Source: Streptomyces albidoflavus
GTDB taxonomy: Bacteria > Actinomycetota > Actinomycetes > Streptomycetales > Streptomycetaceae
Length of the DNA: 64,000 bases
Direction of reading: 5' to 3'
NCBI RefSeq assembly: GCF_000719955.1
Contig: NZ_JOII01000001.1
Coordinates: 62,001-126,000 of the forward strand
Shown here: piece after piece, positions 24,455 through 32,491 of the stretch
How the letters are laid out: each line of letters begins with the position of its first letter
Numbering within the stretch: the stretch's first letter is position 1
Position numbers and translations under genes: made by a program
The notes under the pieces: generated by a model
Database searches by the model: none
Told to the model about the DNA's origin: nothing
What the model saw: the letters and a program-made list of their open reading frames with translations, nothing else

Positions 24455-25878
24455 ACGCCGCCCCCGCGCCCGCCGGCGTCCGCCCGGGCTCCACCCAGCT
24501 CTTCCTCGCCGCCACCCAGTACGCGGCGGCGACCGTGGTGGCCGCGCTCCGCGCCGGCCGGTTCGGGCCGCGCGCCGAGCACCGGCGCGTCCTGGTCGTC
24601 AGCGACACCTCGGCCGTCCCCGAGGTCGGCACCCCGCTCGACGCCATGCCCGGCTTCGCGGCGCTCGCCGGGGAGTTCGACGCCGTGCACTCCTGGAACG
24701 CCTTCGTCCACCCCTTCCACCCGGCCGGCTGGTCCCCGCGGGAGCAGGACTGCCCGCTGTGGGAGCGCGCGGTGCGCGAGGCGTGGCAGCTCGGCGACGG
24801 CCCGCTGGAGGTGGCCTGCGAATCGCTCCAGGCCAACCCCTCCCAGGCGGTGGTCCGGATCTTCTCCGACGCCCCCGTCCACCTCTACGCCGACGGCCTG
24901 ATGAGCTACGGCCCGACCCGCTCCAAACTCGATCCGCTGATCGGCACCCGGGTGGCCCGCCTGCTCCACCTCGACCTCGTGCCGGGGCTGCGCCCGCTGC
25001 TGCTCGGCGAGTTCGGCGTCGAGCCGGAGGTGGTGCCCACCGAGAAGTTCGTGAAGGTCCTCGGCGAACTGGCCGAGGACCCAGCCTCCGTACGCGCCGC
25101 CGACGCGGCCGGGGCGGTGGGCGCGGGCTCGCCCGCGCTCCTGCTCGGCCAGTACCTCTCGGCGATCGAGGTGCTCACCCCCGACGAGGAGGAGCGGCTC
25201 CACCTGCGACTGCTGCGCGGCGCCGCCGCCCTCGGCCACCGCGACATCGTCTTCAAGCCGCACCCCTCCGCGCCCGCCGGGTGGACCCGCGCGCTGACCG
25301 AGGAGGCGGACCGGCTCGGTGTGCGGTTCGGGGTGCTGGACGAGCCGGTCCTCGCCGAGGTCGTCTTCCAGCGGCTCCGTCCGGCGCTGGTGGCCGGCTG
25401 CTTCTCCACCGCCCTGCTGACCGCCGCCGTCTGCTACGGCCTGCCCGTCGCCCGCACCGGCACGGATCTGCTCCTGGAGCGCCTGACCCCGTACCAGAAC
25501 AGCAACCGGGTGCCGGTCACCCTGGTCGACGCGCTGCTCCCGGCGCTGGAGGACGGGGCGGCGGTCGCCGCCTGGACGCCGCCGGGGACGGACGGGGCCG
25601 GGCTGCCCGAGGGGCTGGCCGAGCTGGTCGCCACCGTCGGGTTCGCGATGCAGCCGGCCCTCAACCCGCAGCTGCGCCCGGTCGCCGAACGCCACCTGGC
25701 CCGGCTGCGGCACACCCCGGCCCTCGGCCGCTACTTCAAGCGCCGCCGCCTCACCGCGCTGGCGCTGCCCGGCGGCGTCCCCGAACGGCTGGCCTTCGTG
25801 CCGCGCAACCGGGCCGTACGGGGACTGGCCCGGCGGGCGCGGCGGCTCTCGCCCCGCCTGGCGAAGGCGATGGGGTGA
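24451..25878 (+). CDS. Polysialyltransferase-family protein
   Basis: A 475-residue protein of the bacterial alpha-2,8-polysialyltransferase-like family. Family features include STQLFLAATQYAAATVVAAL at the N-terminus, VRIFSDAPVHLYADGLMSYGP (a D/E-x-D/G-like segment), the HP motif in DIVFKPHPSAP near 265-275, and GCFSTALLTAAVCYGLP, the equivalent of the CMP-binding SS/ST motif. The C-terminus is basic, as expected for membrane-associated capsule polymerases. It likely polymerises the nonulosonic acid made by the divergent neuB/neuA genes. Translationally coupled to the GT2 gene by an ATGA overlap. Confidence 0.82.
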   Translation: MNAAPAPAGVRPGSTQLFLAATQYAAATVVAALRAGRFGPRAEHRRVLVVSDTSAVPEVGTPLDAMPGFAALAGEFDAVHSWNAFVHPFHPAGWSPREQDCPLWERAVREAWQLGDGPLEVACESLQANPSQAVVRIFSDAPVHLYADGLMSYGPTRSKLDPLIGTRVARLLHLDLVPGLRPLLLGEFGVEPEVVPTEKFVKVLGELAEDPASVRAADAAGAVGAGSPALLLGQYLSAIEVLTPDEEERLHLRLLRGAAALGHRDIVFKPHPSAPAGWTRALTEEADRLGVRFGVLDEPVLAEVVFQRLRPALVAGCFSTALLTAAVCYGLPVARTGTDLLLERLTPYQNSNRVPVTLVDALLPALEDGAAVAAWTPPGTDGAGLPEGLAELVATVGFAMQPALNPQLRPVAERHLARLRHTPALGRYFKRRRLTALALPGGVPERLAFVPRNRAVRGLARRARRLSPRLAKAMG

Positions 25879-25890
25879 GGGCGGCGCCGG

Positions 25891-26547
25891 TCAGACGCCG
25901 CTGACGGAGAGCTTCACCGCGAAGCCGAGGAAGAGCGCCCCGGCCGCCGTCGTCGCCCCCGCCGACAGACTCCGGCGGCGGCGGAAGGCGGCGGCCAGCC
26001 GGTGCCCGGCGAAGATCAGCGTGGACAGGTAGGCGAAGCTGGCCAGTTGCAGCAGCGCGCCGAGGATCAGGAAGGAGAGCGCCGGATAGGCGTAGGCCGG
26101 GTCCACGAACTGCACGAAGAAGGACAGCAGGAAGAGGATGGCCTTCGGGTTGAGCAGGCTGGCCACCAGCGCCCTGCGGTACGGGCGTTCGCGGGCGGCG
26201 TCGGCCGGGGCCGCCTCGGGCTCCGGGCCGCTCTCCTCGCGCCGGTCGCGCCAGAGCCGCCAGGCGCTGCGGAGCATCCCGATCGCCATCCAGGTCAGGT
26301 AGGCGGCGCCCGCGTACTTGATGACGGCGAAGACCAGCGGGTTGGTGCGCAGCAGCGAGGCCGCGCCGGCCGCCGCCAGCGTCATCAGGATCGCGTCGCC
26401 GGTGAAGACGCCGGCCGCGGCCGCGTACCCGGCCCTCGGCCCGCGGCGGGCGGCCACGGAGAGGACGTAGAGCGAGTTCGGGCCGGGGAGCAGCACGATG
26501 ACGGCGAGCCCGGCGAGGTAGGTCGGTAGATCGGTGACACCCAGCAT
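25891..26547 (-). CDS. LysE/RhtB family amino acid exporter (LeuE-like)
   Basis: A 218-residue, six-helix exporter. The N-terminal signature LAGLAVIVLLPGPNSLYVLS and GYAAAAGVFTGDAILMTLAAAG are typical of the family, as are VIKYAGAAYLTWMAIGMLR and SLLNPKAILFLLSFFVQFVDP. The pattern resembles E. coli LeuE (leucine and analogues). It exports amino acids or related small metabolites across the cytoplasmic membrane; the substrate cannot be read from sequence. It converges with the polysialyltransferase-like gene, 12 bases between stops. Confidence 0.92.
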   Translation of the reverse strand: MLGVTDLPTYLAGLAVIVLLPGPNSLYVLSVAARRGPRAGYAAAAGVFTGDAILMTLAAAGAASLLRTNPLVFAVIKYAGAAYLTWMAIGMLRSAWRLWRDRREESGPEPEAAPADAARERPYRRALVASLLNPKAILFLLSFFVQFVDPAYAYPALSFLILGALLQLASFAYLSTLIFAGHRLAAAFRRRRSLSAGATTAAGALFLGFAVKLSVSGV

Positions 26548-26747
26548 GAGCGGAGTTTCGCACGTCCGTGCGGCTTCGTACCTCTCGGTTCCAGGAAGTG
26601 GAACAGCTACCTCCGGGACGGGTTCGGGCCAGCCCGCACGCGGAAGGTTCCAGCGGCTCCCGGGGTGGGCATTCAGGGGCCAGGAGCGGGCATGTCCGCG
26701 CGCCCACGCGCCGGATCCCGCCGACCGCCAAGGGGAGGGTGCGGCTC

Positions 26748-27647
26748 ATGCCCACTGGGCGCACAGGACGAGGAAGACCGGTGGCCACGGCGGCCCTCGG
26801 GACGCTGGCACTGCTGGCCGTCGCGGGCTGCCGGGTCGACGCGGCGGCCGGACCGGGGCTGTCCCCGGCACCACCGCCCCCGGCCACCACCGAGGACGCG
26901 CGCCCGCCGGCGCCCTCCCCGCCCCCGCCACCGCCGACGCCTTCCCCGGCGCCCACCACGGCCACGCCGAAGCCCCCGCCACCCCCGCCCACGCCGTCCG
27001 CGACGAAGCCCGCCGCCCCGGCCGTCCTCATGCGGCCCGGCCAGACCAGCGAGCAGGTGCGTGAACTCCAGGCGCGGCTGGCCTCGCTCGGCCTCTTCGG
27101 CCGCTCCCCGACCGGCTTCTACGGCGACGTGACCAGCGAGGCGGTCTCCGCCTACCAGCGCAAGGGCGCGCTGCCGGTCACCGGCACCACCGACGCCGTC
27201 ACCTGGGACCGGCTGCGCGCGGGCACCCCCCGCCCCACCCAGGACGACCTGCACCCGCCGACCACCCTGCCGCTGTCCAAGCCCGACAAGCGCTGCCTGA
27301 CCGGCCGGGTGCTCTGCATCAGCAAGCAGAGCCGCTCACTGGCGTGGATGGTCGACGGCAAGGTGCGCGCGGCGATGGACGTGCGGTTCGGCTCGCAGTA
27401 CACGCCCACCCGCGACGGCGCGTTCAAGGTCTACTGGAAGTCCCGCGACCACCACTCGACGCTCTACGACACCCCGATGCCGTACGCCCTCTTCTTCAGC
27501 GGCGGCCAGGCGGTCCACTACTCGAAGGACTTCGCCACCCAGGGGTACGCCGGCGCCTCGCACGGCTGCGTCAACGTCCGGGACAAGAAGAAGGTCGCCG
27601 CCCTCTTCGACCAGGTCCGCGAGGGCGACCGCGTGATCGTCTACTGA
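26748..27647 (+). CDS. Lipoprotein L,D-transpeptidase with peptidoglycan-binding domain
   Basis: Forms 3-3 cross-links between peptidoglycan stem peptides outside the cell. The 299 residues are: signal with lipobox LLAVAGC (about 20-27), a long Pro/Thr/Ala linker (about 35-90) spanning wall layers, a PG_binding_1 domain (TSEQVRELQARLASLGLFG to AVTWDRLRAG), then a YkuD catalytic domain. The catalytic motif SHGCVNVRD near 280 is intact, with the upstream His in AVHYSKDFATQG. Start ATG 26748 follows GGGGAGGG. It is transcribed away from the LeuE-like gene and ends at a strong terminator. Confidence 0.94.
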   Translation: MPTGRTGRGRPVATAALGTLALLAVAGCRVDAAAGPGLSPAPPPPATTEDARPPAPSPPPPPPTPSPAPTTATPKPPPPPPTPSATKPAAPAVLMRPGQTSEQVRELQARLASLGLFGRSPTGFYGDVTSEAVSAYQRKGALPVTGTTDAVTWDRLRAGTPRPTQDDLHPPTTLPLSKPDKRCLTGRVLCISKQSRSLAWMVDGKVRAAMDVRFGSQYTPTRDGAFKVYWKSRDHHSTLYDTPMPYALFFSGGQAVHYSKDFATQGYAGASHGCVNVRDKKKVAALFDQVREGDRVIVY

Positions 27648-27659
27648 GGACGAGAAAGA

Positions 27660-27698
27660 GGCGCGGGCGGGACCGGGGGAACGTGTCCCGCCCGCGCC
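27660..27698 (+). terminator. Terminator of L,D-transpeptidase gene
   Basis: A perfect 13-bp inverted repeat (27660-27672 and 27686-27698) with a 13-base loop, 12 bases after the stop. Confidence 0.65.
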
Positions 27699-27797
27699 GA
27701 CGGCACTGAGCCCAGAGGTACGGGGGGAACCCCGGCTCGTGCCACGCCGATGACCAGTCGGCTCACTTCCTACTGCGCCGTACGTCCGGGAAGTGTC

Positions 27798-27809
27798 ACA
27801 CCCGGGTGT
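27798..27809. repeat. 12-bp palindrome upstream of imine reductase-like gene
   Basis: ACACCCGGGTGT is a perfect palindrome inside a longer TGTCACACCCGGGTGTCA stretch. A related inverted repeat (CTGTCACAC, six bases, GTGTGACAG) lies upstream of the ECF sigma gene at 42963-42986. It may be a regulator site. Confidence 0.3.
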
Positions 27810-27838
27810 CACGGGCCCCGCCCCCCGCCGCGTTCCCC

Positions 27839-27859
27839 TTGACCTTCACACCGGTGTGA
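27839..27859 (+). promoter_or_regulatory. MerR-like operator/promoter
   Basis: A -35-like TTGACC (27839-27844) is followed at once by the perfect 14-bp palindrome TCACACCGGTGTGA (27846-27859). A dyad sitting just after -35 in the spacer is the layout of MerR-family promoters. The -10 is poor (GAGCAT-like). The dehydrogenase start lies 70 bases further. No MerR gene is in the window. Confidence 0.45.
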
Positions 27860-27929
27860 GCCCGGAGCATCTCCCTGGGACGGCGCCGCGAGAGGCGGTG
27901 CCGCCGACCCCGAGCCGAGGAGATCCGCC

Positions 27930-28826
27930 ATGTCCACGCCCCCGCACACCACCGCCGGCCCCGCCGCCGTGACCGTCCTCGGACTCGGGCGGATGGGCAG
28001 TGCCCTGGCCGCCGCCTTCCTCGCGGCGGGCCACTCCACCACCGTCTGGAACCGGACGCCCGGCAAGGCGGACGAGCTGGCCGCCCGGGGCGCGCGCCGC
28101 GCCGGATCGGTCGCGGAGGCGGTGGCCGCCGCCCCGCTCGTGGTGGTCTGCGTCGCCGACGACGAGGCCGTGCACCAGCTGCTGGACCCGCTGGACGGCG
28201 CCCTCGCCGGCCGCACCCTGGTCAACCTCACCACCGGCACCTCCGCCCAGGCGCGCGCCAACGCCGCCTGGGCGAAGGAGCGGGGCATCGCCTTCCTCGA
28301 CGGCGCGATCATGGCCGTACCGGAGGACATCGCCACCGGCGACGCGGTCCTCCTGTACAGCGGCCCGCGCGACGCCTTCGACACGTACGAGGAGGCCCTG
28401 CGCGTCCTGGCCCCGGCGGGCACCACCCACCTCGGCGGGGACGCGGGGCTCGCCGCCCTCCACGACCTGGCGCTGCTCGGCATCATGTGGGGCGTCCTCA
28501 ACGGCTTCCTGCACGGGGCGGCCCTGCTCGGCACGGCGGGCGTCCGCGCCGGGGACTTCGCCCCGCTCGCCGCCCGGATGACCACCGTGGTCGCCGGCTA
28601 CGTCACCGCCGCCGCCCCCGAGGTCGACGCGGGCTCCTACCTGGCGGGCGACGCCACCCTCACCGTCCACCAGGAGGCCATGCGCCACCTCGCGGAGGAG
28701 AGCGAGGCCCTCGGCGTCAACGCCGAACTCCCCCGCTTCCTCCAGCTCCTGGCCGGCCGCGCGGTCGCGGAGGGGCACGCCGAGAGCGGCTACTCGGCGC
28801 TGGTGGAGCAGTTCCGCAAGGCTTAG
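27930..28826 (+). CDS. Imine reductase-like NAD(P)-dependent dehydrogenase
   Basis: A 298-residue beta-hydroxyacid-dehydrogenase-superfamily protein closest in features to imine reductases. The Rossmann start VTVLGLGRMGSALAAAFL and VWNRTPGKADEL (an Arg pocket favouring NADPH) are clear. The helix LAALHDLALLGIMWG carries Asp at the position that is Asp in the R-selective and Tyr in the S-selective imine reductases. The catalytic Lys of true hydroxyacid dehydrogenases is absent, supporting the imine reductase assignment. Native substrate unknown. Its stop overlaps the convergent MFS gene's stop by four bases. A MerR-type palindrome upstream suggests ligand-responsive control. Confidence 0.88.
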   Translation: MSTPPHTTAGPAAVTVLGLGRMGSALAAAFLAAGHSTTVWNRTPGKADELAARGARRAGSVAEAVAAAPLVVVCVADDEAVHQLLDPLDGALAGRTLVNLTTGTSAQARANAAWAKERGIAFLDGAIMAVPEDIATGDAVLLYSGPRDAFDTYEEALRVLAPAGTTHLGGDAGLAALHDLALLGIMWGVLNGFLHGAALLGTAGVRAGDFAPLAARMTTVVAGYVTAAAPEVDAGSYLAGDATLTVHQEAMRHLAEESEALGVNAELPRFLQLLAGRAVAEGHAESGYSALVEQFRKA

Positions 28827-30073
28827 GGGGTGTCCCCCGCGACGCCTTCGGACGCGACGCGGCCGAACCGCCGTTCCGTTCCCAGCAGGACCGCGGTGGA
28901 CACCACGCTCACGCCCGCCAGCGACCACCACAGCACCGGGGGGTTCCCCGCGAGGGAATAGGTCACCAGCAGGGGGGCCACCGCCGTGGAGGCGCCCACG
29001 AAGATCTGGTTGAAGCCGAGGTAGGCGCCCTTGCGGGAGTCCGGGGGCAGACCGGTGAGCAGGACCAGGGCGGCCTGGGTGACGGCCAGTTCGCCGAGGG
29101 TGTACACCACCATGCCCAGCACGAGCAGGAGCATCCGCACGGTGCCGTCGGTCCGCGCGGCGGCGAGGAGGGCGGCGTACAGGGAGAGGTAGGTGAGGCC
29201 GCCGAAGGCGAGGACGCGGACCGGGGGGTGGCGGTCCAGGACGCGGCTGACCGGCAGCTGGAGGGCGGTGAGGACACCGGTGTTGACCGCGAAGAGCATG
29301 CCGACGGTCCAGGTCGGCATGGCCAGTTCCTGGAGGACGTAGACCGGCATGCCGCTCTCCACGGCCAGGGCCGAGACCAGCAGCAGGGCGTTGACGACGG
29401 CGATCAGCAGGAACTTGTGGTCGCGCCAGGGGCGGGCCCTGATCCGGACGCGGCCTGCGGAGTGCGCCGGGCGCGGGGTGCGCGGGACCACGGCGTACAG
29501 GGCGGCCGTGCACAGGATGCCGACCGCGTTGGCGATGCCGAGCAGGGCGAAGCCCGAGGCGGAGTCGACGATGAAGATGCCGGCGATCAGGGCCCCGACA
29601 CCCATGCCGGCGTTGAAGACCACCCGGGAGAGCGCCAGCCACCGGCTGCTCTGGCCCTCGGGCGCGAGTTGCAGGGCGACCAGTGGGGTGGCGGTCTGCT
29701 CGGCGCGGGTGGAGACGGCCAGGGCCAGCGTGCCGACGGCCAGCGCGGCGGCGCCCCCGAAGGTGACGAACGAGACGAAGCAGCCCGCCCGGACCACCAG
29801 GGAGGCGATGAGGACGGGGCGCGGTCCCACCCGGTCGACGATCCGGCCCACCAGCAGCAGGCTGGGCAGCGCCGCGAGCGCGGTCACCGTGAGGACGGTG
29901 CCGACCGTCCGCAGCTCCTCGCCGGACAGGCTCACGTAGAAGAGGAGGGAGAACGGGTAGAAGAAGCCGGTGGACAGGGCGTTGCAGAAGCCCGCGACCG
30001 CGAACCGCAGCACGCCGGGGCCGCGCGGCAGGACCTGGGTGGGGGTCTGGGCGGCGGATTCGCTGGGCGCCAT
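28823..30073 (-). CDS. MFS transporter of the biosynthetic cluster
   Basis: A 416-residue major facilitator with about 12 membrane helices. Family features are the loop LVGRIVDRVGPRPVLIASLV between helices 2 and 3 and a second similar loop (VSRVLDRHPPVRVLAFGG) in the C-terminal half. It has an MDR-type (drug:H+ antiporter) look. It lies 17 bases after the FemAB/GNAT-like gene and divergent from the NRPS operon, so it is the probable product exporter or self-protection pump. Start ATG 30073 is preceded by a weak GGAA site. Confidence 0.9.
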   Translation of the reverse strand: MAPSESAAQTPTQVLPRGPGVLRFAVAGFCNALSTGFFYPFSLLFYVSLSGEELRTVGTVLTVTALAALPSLLLVGRIVDRVGPRPVLIASLVVRAGCFVSFVTFGGAAALAVGTLALAVSTRAEQTATPLVALQLAPEGQSSRWLALSRVVFNAGMGVGALIAGIFIVDSASGFALLGIANAVGILCTAALYAVVPRTPRPAHSAGRVRIRARPWRDHKFLLIAVVNALLLVSALAVESGMPVYVLQELAMPTWTVGMLFAVNTGVLTALQLPVSRVLDRHPPVRVLAFGGLTYLSLYAALLAAARTDGTVRMLLLVLGMVVYTLGELAVTQAALVLLTGLPPDSRKGAYLGFNQIFVGASTAVAPLLVTYSLAGNPPVLWWSLAGVSVVSTAVLLGTERRFGRVASEGVAGDTP

Positions 30074-30090
30074 CTGGTGTTCCGTGCCTG

Positions 30091-31203
30091 TCAGAGGGTC
30101 AGGAGGTGGCAGCGCTGCTCGGTGGCGGTACAGCCCCGGGAGCGCTTCGTCGCGGTGCTGCCCAGCCCGTAGTTCACCGTGCTGATCCCGGCCGCGGCGG
30201 CCTCCTCGACCAGGACGTAGTAGAGGAGTTCGAAGTAGAGCGGGAGGCCGGTACGCCGCTGGTAGGCGTAGTCGTAGCCGGTCTGGCGGGCGGTCCAGTG
30301 GTCGCGGTGGCGCAGGACCGTCGCGAACCCCACGACCTCGCCCTCCGCGCGGGCGACGGCGGCCAGCGCGTCGCCGCCGAAGCACTCCCGGGTCTGGTGG
30401 AGCAGGGGCAGGAGCTGTTGCGGCGTGATGTCGATGGCGTACTTCGCCAGCAGCTGCGACTCCAGCTCCGCGAAGCGGGGGAAGTCGGCGCTGTCCAGCT
30501 CCTCCAGGCCCACACTCACACCGCTCTCGGCGATGCGCCGCCGTTCCGCGGCGACGGAGACCCGGCGCTTGCGGGAGGGCAGGGCGGCGAGGTAGGCGGG
30601 GAAGCCGCCGTCGGGGACCTCCAGCGCGCTGAACCACCCGGTGACGCAGGTGCGGTAGCCGCGGGCGCCGAGGACCCGGCCGAGCGCGGTGTCCTGCTCG
30701 TCCAGGTAGAGGAAGCAGACGCTCCGGGCCCCTGCCTCCTTGCCGAGCACCTCGGCGGCCTGGACGAGGGCCGCCAGGTCCTCGGGCGTGGCCTCGGGAG
30801 CGTGCAGCAGCCGGGTGCCTCCGACGTGGCGCCCGCCGGTGACCAGGCTGGGCATCAGCCGCTCGGAGGGGTCGCCGCCGAGGCCGGCGAGGAGCTCGGC
30901 GGCCTGGGGCAGTTCCTCCTCCGCACTCTTGGGCAGCACGACGTCGGGGCGGCCCAGGGCCCAGGGGACGGAGGTGGTGGCGAGGGCGGTCGCCAGCGCG
31001 GCGACCGGCCGCCCGGCACGCTCGGTCCACAGGTAGGCCATCGGCACCCCGGCGGTCGACTCGACCACCTCCAGCCAGCGGCAGGTGAGGAAGATGTCCC
31101 CCGGCCCGGTGAGCGCGTCCCACTCCTCCCGGGGAAGGTCCGCCACGCGGTCGGCGGCGTGGACGCCGGGGGGCAGCAGGGCTCGTGCGGACCGTCTGAG
31201 CAC
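30091..31203 (-). CDS. FemAB/GNAT-like transferase of the biosynthetic cluster
   Basis: A 370-residue protein of the GNAT-fold group that includes FemAB-like 'peptidogalycan' proteins and BioF2-type acyltransferases. Evidence: EEWDALTGPGDIFLTCRWLEVVE near the start, PSRKRRVSVAAERRRI, then LPLYFELLYYVLVEEAAAAG, STVNYGLGSTATKRSRGC at the C-terminus, the usual G-x-G/K-xx-RG ending of the fold. Such enzymes transfer aminoacyl groups from tRNA or acyl groups from CoA to amines, so it may add a residue to the cluster's product or act in resistance. Start is uncertain: GTG 31203 follows GGGGG; TTG 31266 is possible. Confidence 0.8.
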   Translation of the reverse strand: MLRRSARALLPPGVHAADRVADLPREEWDALTGPGDIFLTCRWLEVVESTAGVPMAYLWTERAGRPVAALATALATTSVPWALGRPDVVLPKSAEEELPQAAELLAGLGGDPSERLMPSLVTGGRHVGGTRLLHAPEATPEDLAALVQAAEVLGKEAGARSVCFLYLDEQDTALGRVLGARGYRTCVTGWFSALEVPDGGFPAYLAALPSRKRRVSVAAERRRIAESGVSVGLEELDSADFPRFAELESQLLAKYAIDITPQQLLPLLHQTRECFGGDALAAVARAEGEVVGFATVLRHRDHWTARQTGYDYAYQRRTGLPLYFELLYYVLVEEAAAAGISTVNYGLGSTATKRSRGCTATEQRCHLLTL

Positions 31204-31679
31204 CGGTGTGAACCCCCGTGGAACGCTGCGAAAAGTCGGTCTGCGATGCCCGCCGGGTGCCCTCAACCACCCCGTGAAGAGTGGCAGTTCGGGCTGGACA
31301 GCGGGCAGGCCGCGTCACCCTGCCAGCCGGTCGGACGGCATGTCAACGGCCCCGGGGGCGGCGAAAACCGGAACTTGCGGATCCGCCGGAGGGGGTGTCC
31401 GGCACCGGGAGAACGGCCCTTCGCGGGTGTGCCACGGGGCCCGGCGGTCTCCCGCCGCGCCGGGCGCCCCGCCCGCGGACCGGTGGCACCAGCACCTGTG
31501 TCATTGGTCACGTCCGGCTACTGAGAAGTAGCGTTGCCGGGCCGCTCGGCGTCTGCCTATCTTCCCGAAGTCGCGCCCGGAACAGGCGAGTTCGCGTGAC
31601 CACGGCGCATTGACGCGTCAACTGCAAGTGGATCAAGGGTAGTTGAAAGCGCAGCTCACACGAACCTGGAGTACTCCAC
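31204..31679. other. Divergent promoter region of the biosynthetic cluster
   Basis: These 476 bases hold no gene but separate the two arms of the cluster. They contain the inverted repeat GCTACT-GAGA-AGTAGC (31517-31532) and the perfect palindrome TTGACGCGTCAA (31610-31621), whose left half also reads as a -35 TTGACG pointing to the 2OG-oxygenase gene. Base composition falls in the last 120 bases, as expected of a promoter. No clear -10 was found. Confidence 0.45.
31610..31621 (+). promoter_or_regulatory. Palindrome upstream of the NRPS operon
   Basis: TTGACGCGTCAA, 12-bp perfect palindrome, 58 bases before the oxygenase start. A candidate operator for the cluster, which has no regulator gene of its own. 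Confidence 0.4.
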
Positions 31680-32489
31680 ATGACCATCCCCGCAGAGGTC
31701 GTCCGGTCGGCGTCCAGCACCGTCGCCACCGAACTCACGACGGAGTCCCTTCTGCAGCTGGCCGACCGGCAGATCGGCGCCATCCACGTCAAGGGCTACT
31801 ACCCGGTCGACATCGCCGGTGAGGTGGCCCAGAAGGCCATCAGCCACCAGGCCCTGGGCCACTACCACAAGAAGCACACCAGCAGCGTCGGCCGCGTCTA
31901 CATGCCGCACATCGACACCAAGTGGGACCCGGAGCTGACCCGGCAGTACCACGACGCCGCGCTCCCGGCGATCCAGGACGTCCGCTCGATGTTCCACCCC
32001 TACCTCTCGCCGGTCGACCGCGTCCGCCTGGAGCTCCAGGAGCTCTGGCCGACCGGGGCCAACCTGCTGCGGCTGCGGGAACGGGCCTGCTTCGTGGGCG
32101 CGTTCCGCGTCTTCCAGCCGTCGACGTCGGAGTTCTTCCCGCACAACGACGCGATCGACCAGGAGACCGACGCCCCCGAGATCGAGGGCGTGCTGAACCA
32201 GCTGGTCGCCAACATCTACCTCCAGGTCCCCGACGACGGCGGCAACCTCCAGCTGTGGCTGCGCGAGCCGACCGCCGAGGAGACCGCCGTCATCCTCGAC
32301 GTCGAGGGCCTGGACCCGAAGGAGATCGAGGAGCCGGTGCTGGAGATCCACCCCGAGGCCGGCGACCTCATCATCTTCAGCCCCCGCCAGCTGCACGCGG
32401 TGACCGCCGGGCACGGCAAGCACCGCGTGGGCGCGGCCGCGTTCATCGCCACCAAGGGCCCGTCGGAACCGCTCCTGTTCTGGAGCTGA
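31680..32489 (+). CDS. 2-oxoglutarate/Fe(II) oxygenase of the biosynthetic cluster
   Basis: A 269-residue cupin-fold oxygenase. The facial triad is legible: HND at 155-157 (His155, Asp157) in PSTSEFFPHNDAID, distal His239 in FSPRQLHAVTAGHG, and Arg249 to hold 2-oxoglutarate. Because the carboxylate ligand is Asp rather than Ala/Gly, it should hydroxylate or desaturate rather than halogenate. VANIYLQVPDDGGNLQLWLREP is the double-stranded beta-helix core. It lies two bases before the NRPS gene. The likely substrate is an amino acid, free or carrier-bound; Asp/Asn is an attractive guess from the NRPS code. Start ATG 31680 follows TGGAG. Confidence 0.88.
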   Translation: MTIPAEVVRSASSTVATELTTESLLQLADRQIGAIHVKGYYPVDIAGEVAQKAISHQALGHYHKKHTSSVGRVYMPHIDTKWDPELTRQYHDAALPAIQDVRSMFHPYLSPVDRVRLELQELWPTGANLLRLRERACFVGAFRVFQPSTSEFFPHNDAIDQETDAPEIEGVLNQLVANIYLQVPDDGGNLQLWLREPTAEETAVILDVEGLDPKEIEEPVLEIHPEAGDLIIFSPRQLHAVTAGHGKHRVGAAAFIATKGPSEPLLFWS

Positions 32490-32491
32490 CC

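Noticed and set aside
18470..25878. Assigning the nonulosonic locus to N-acetylneuraminate capsule synthesis
   Set aside because: No NeuC epimerase or acetyltransferase; the HAD fusion points to a phosphorylated, Kdn-type route.
26850..27010. Pro/Thr-rich repeats as a possible tandem repeat element
   Set aside because: They are the wall-spanning linker of the L,D-transpeptidase; codon-level repetition only.
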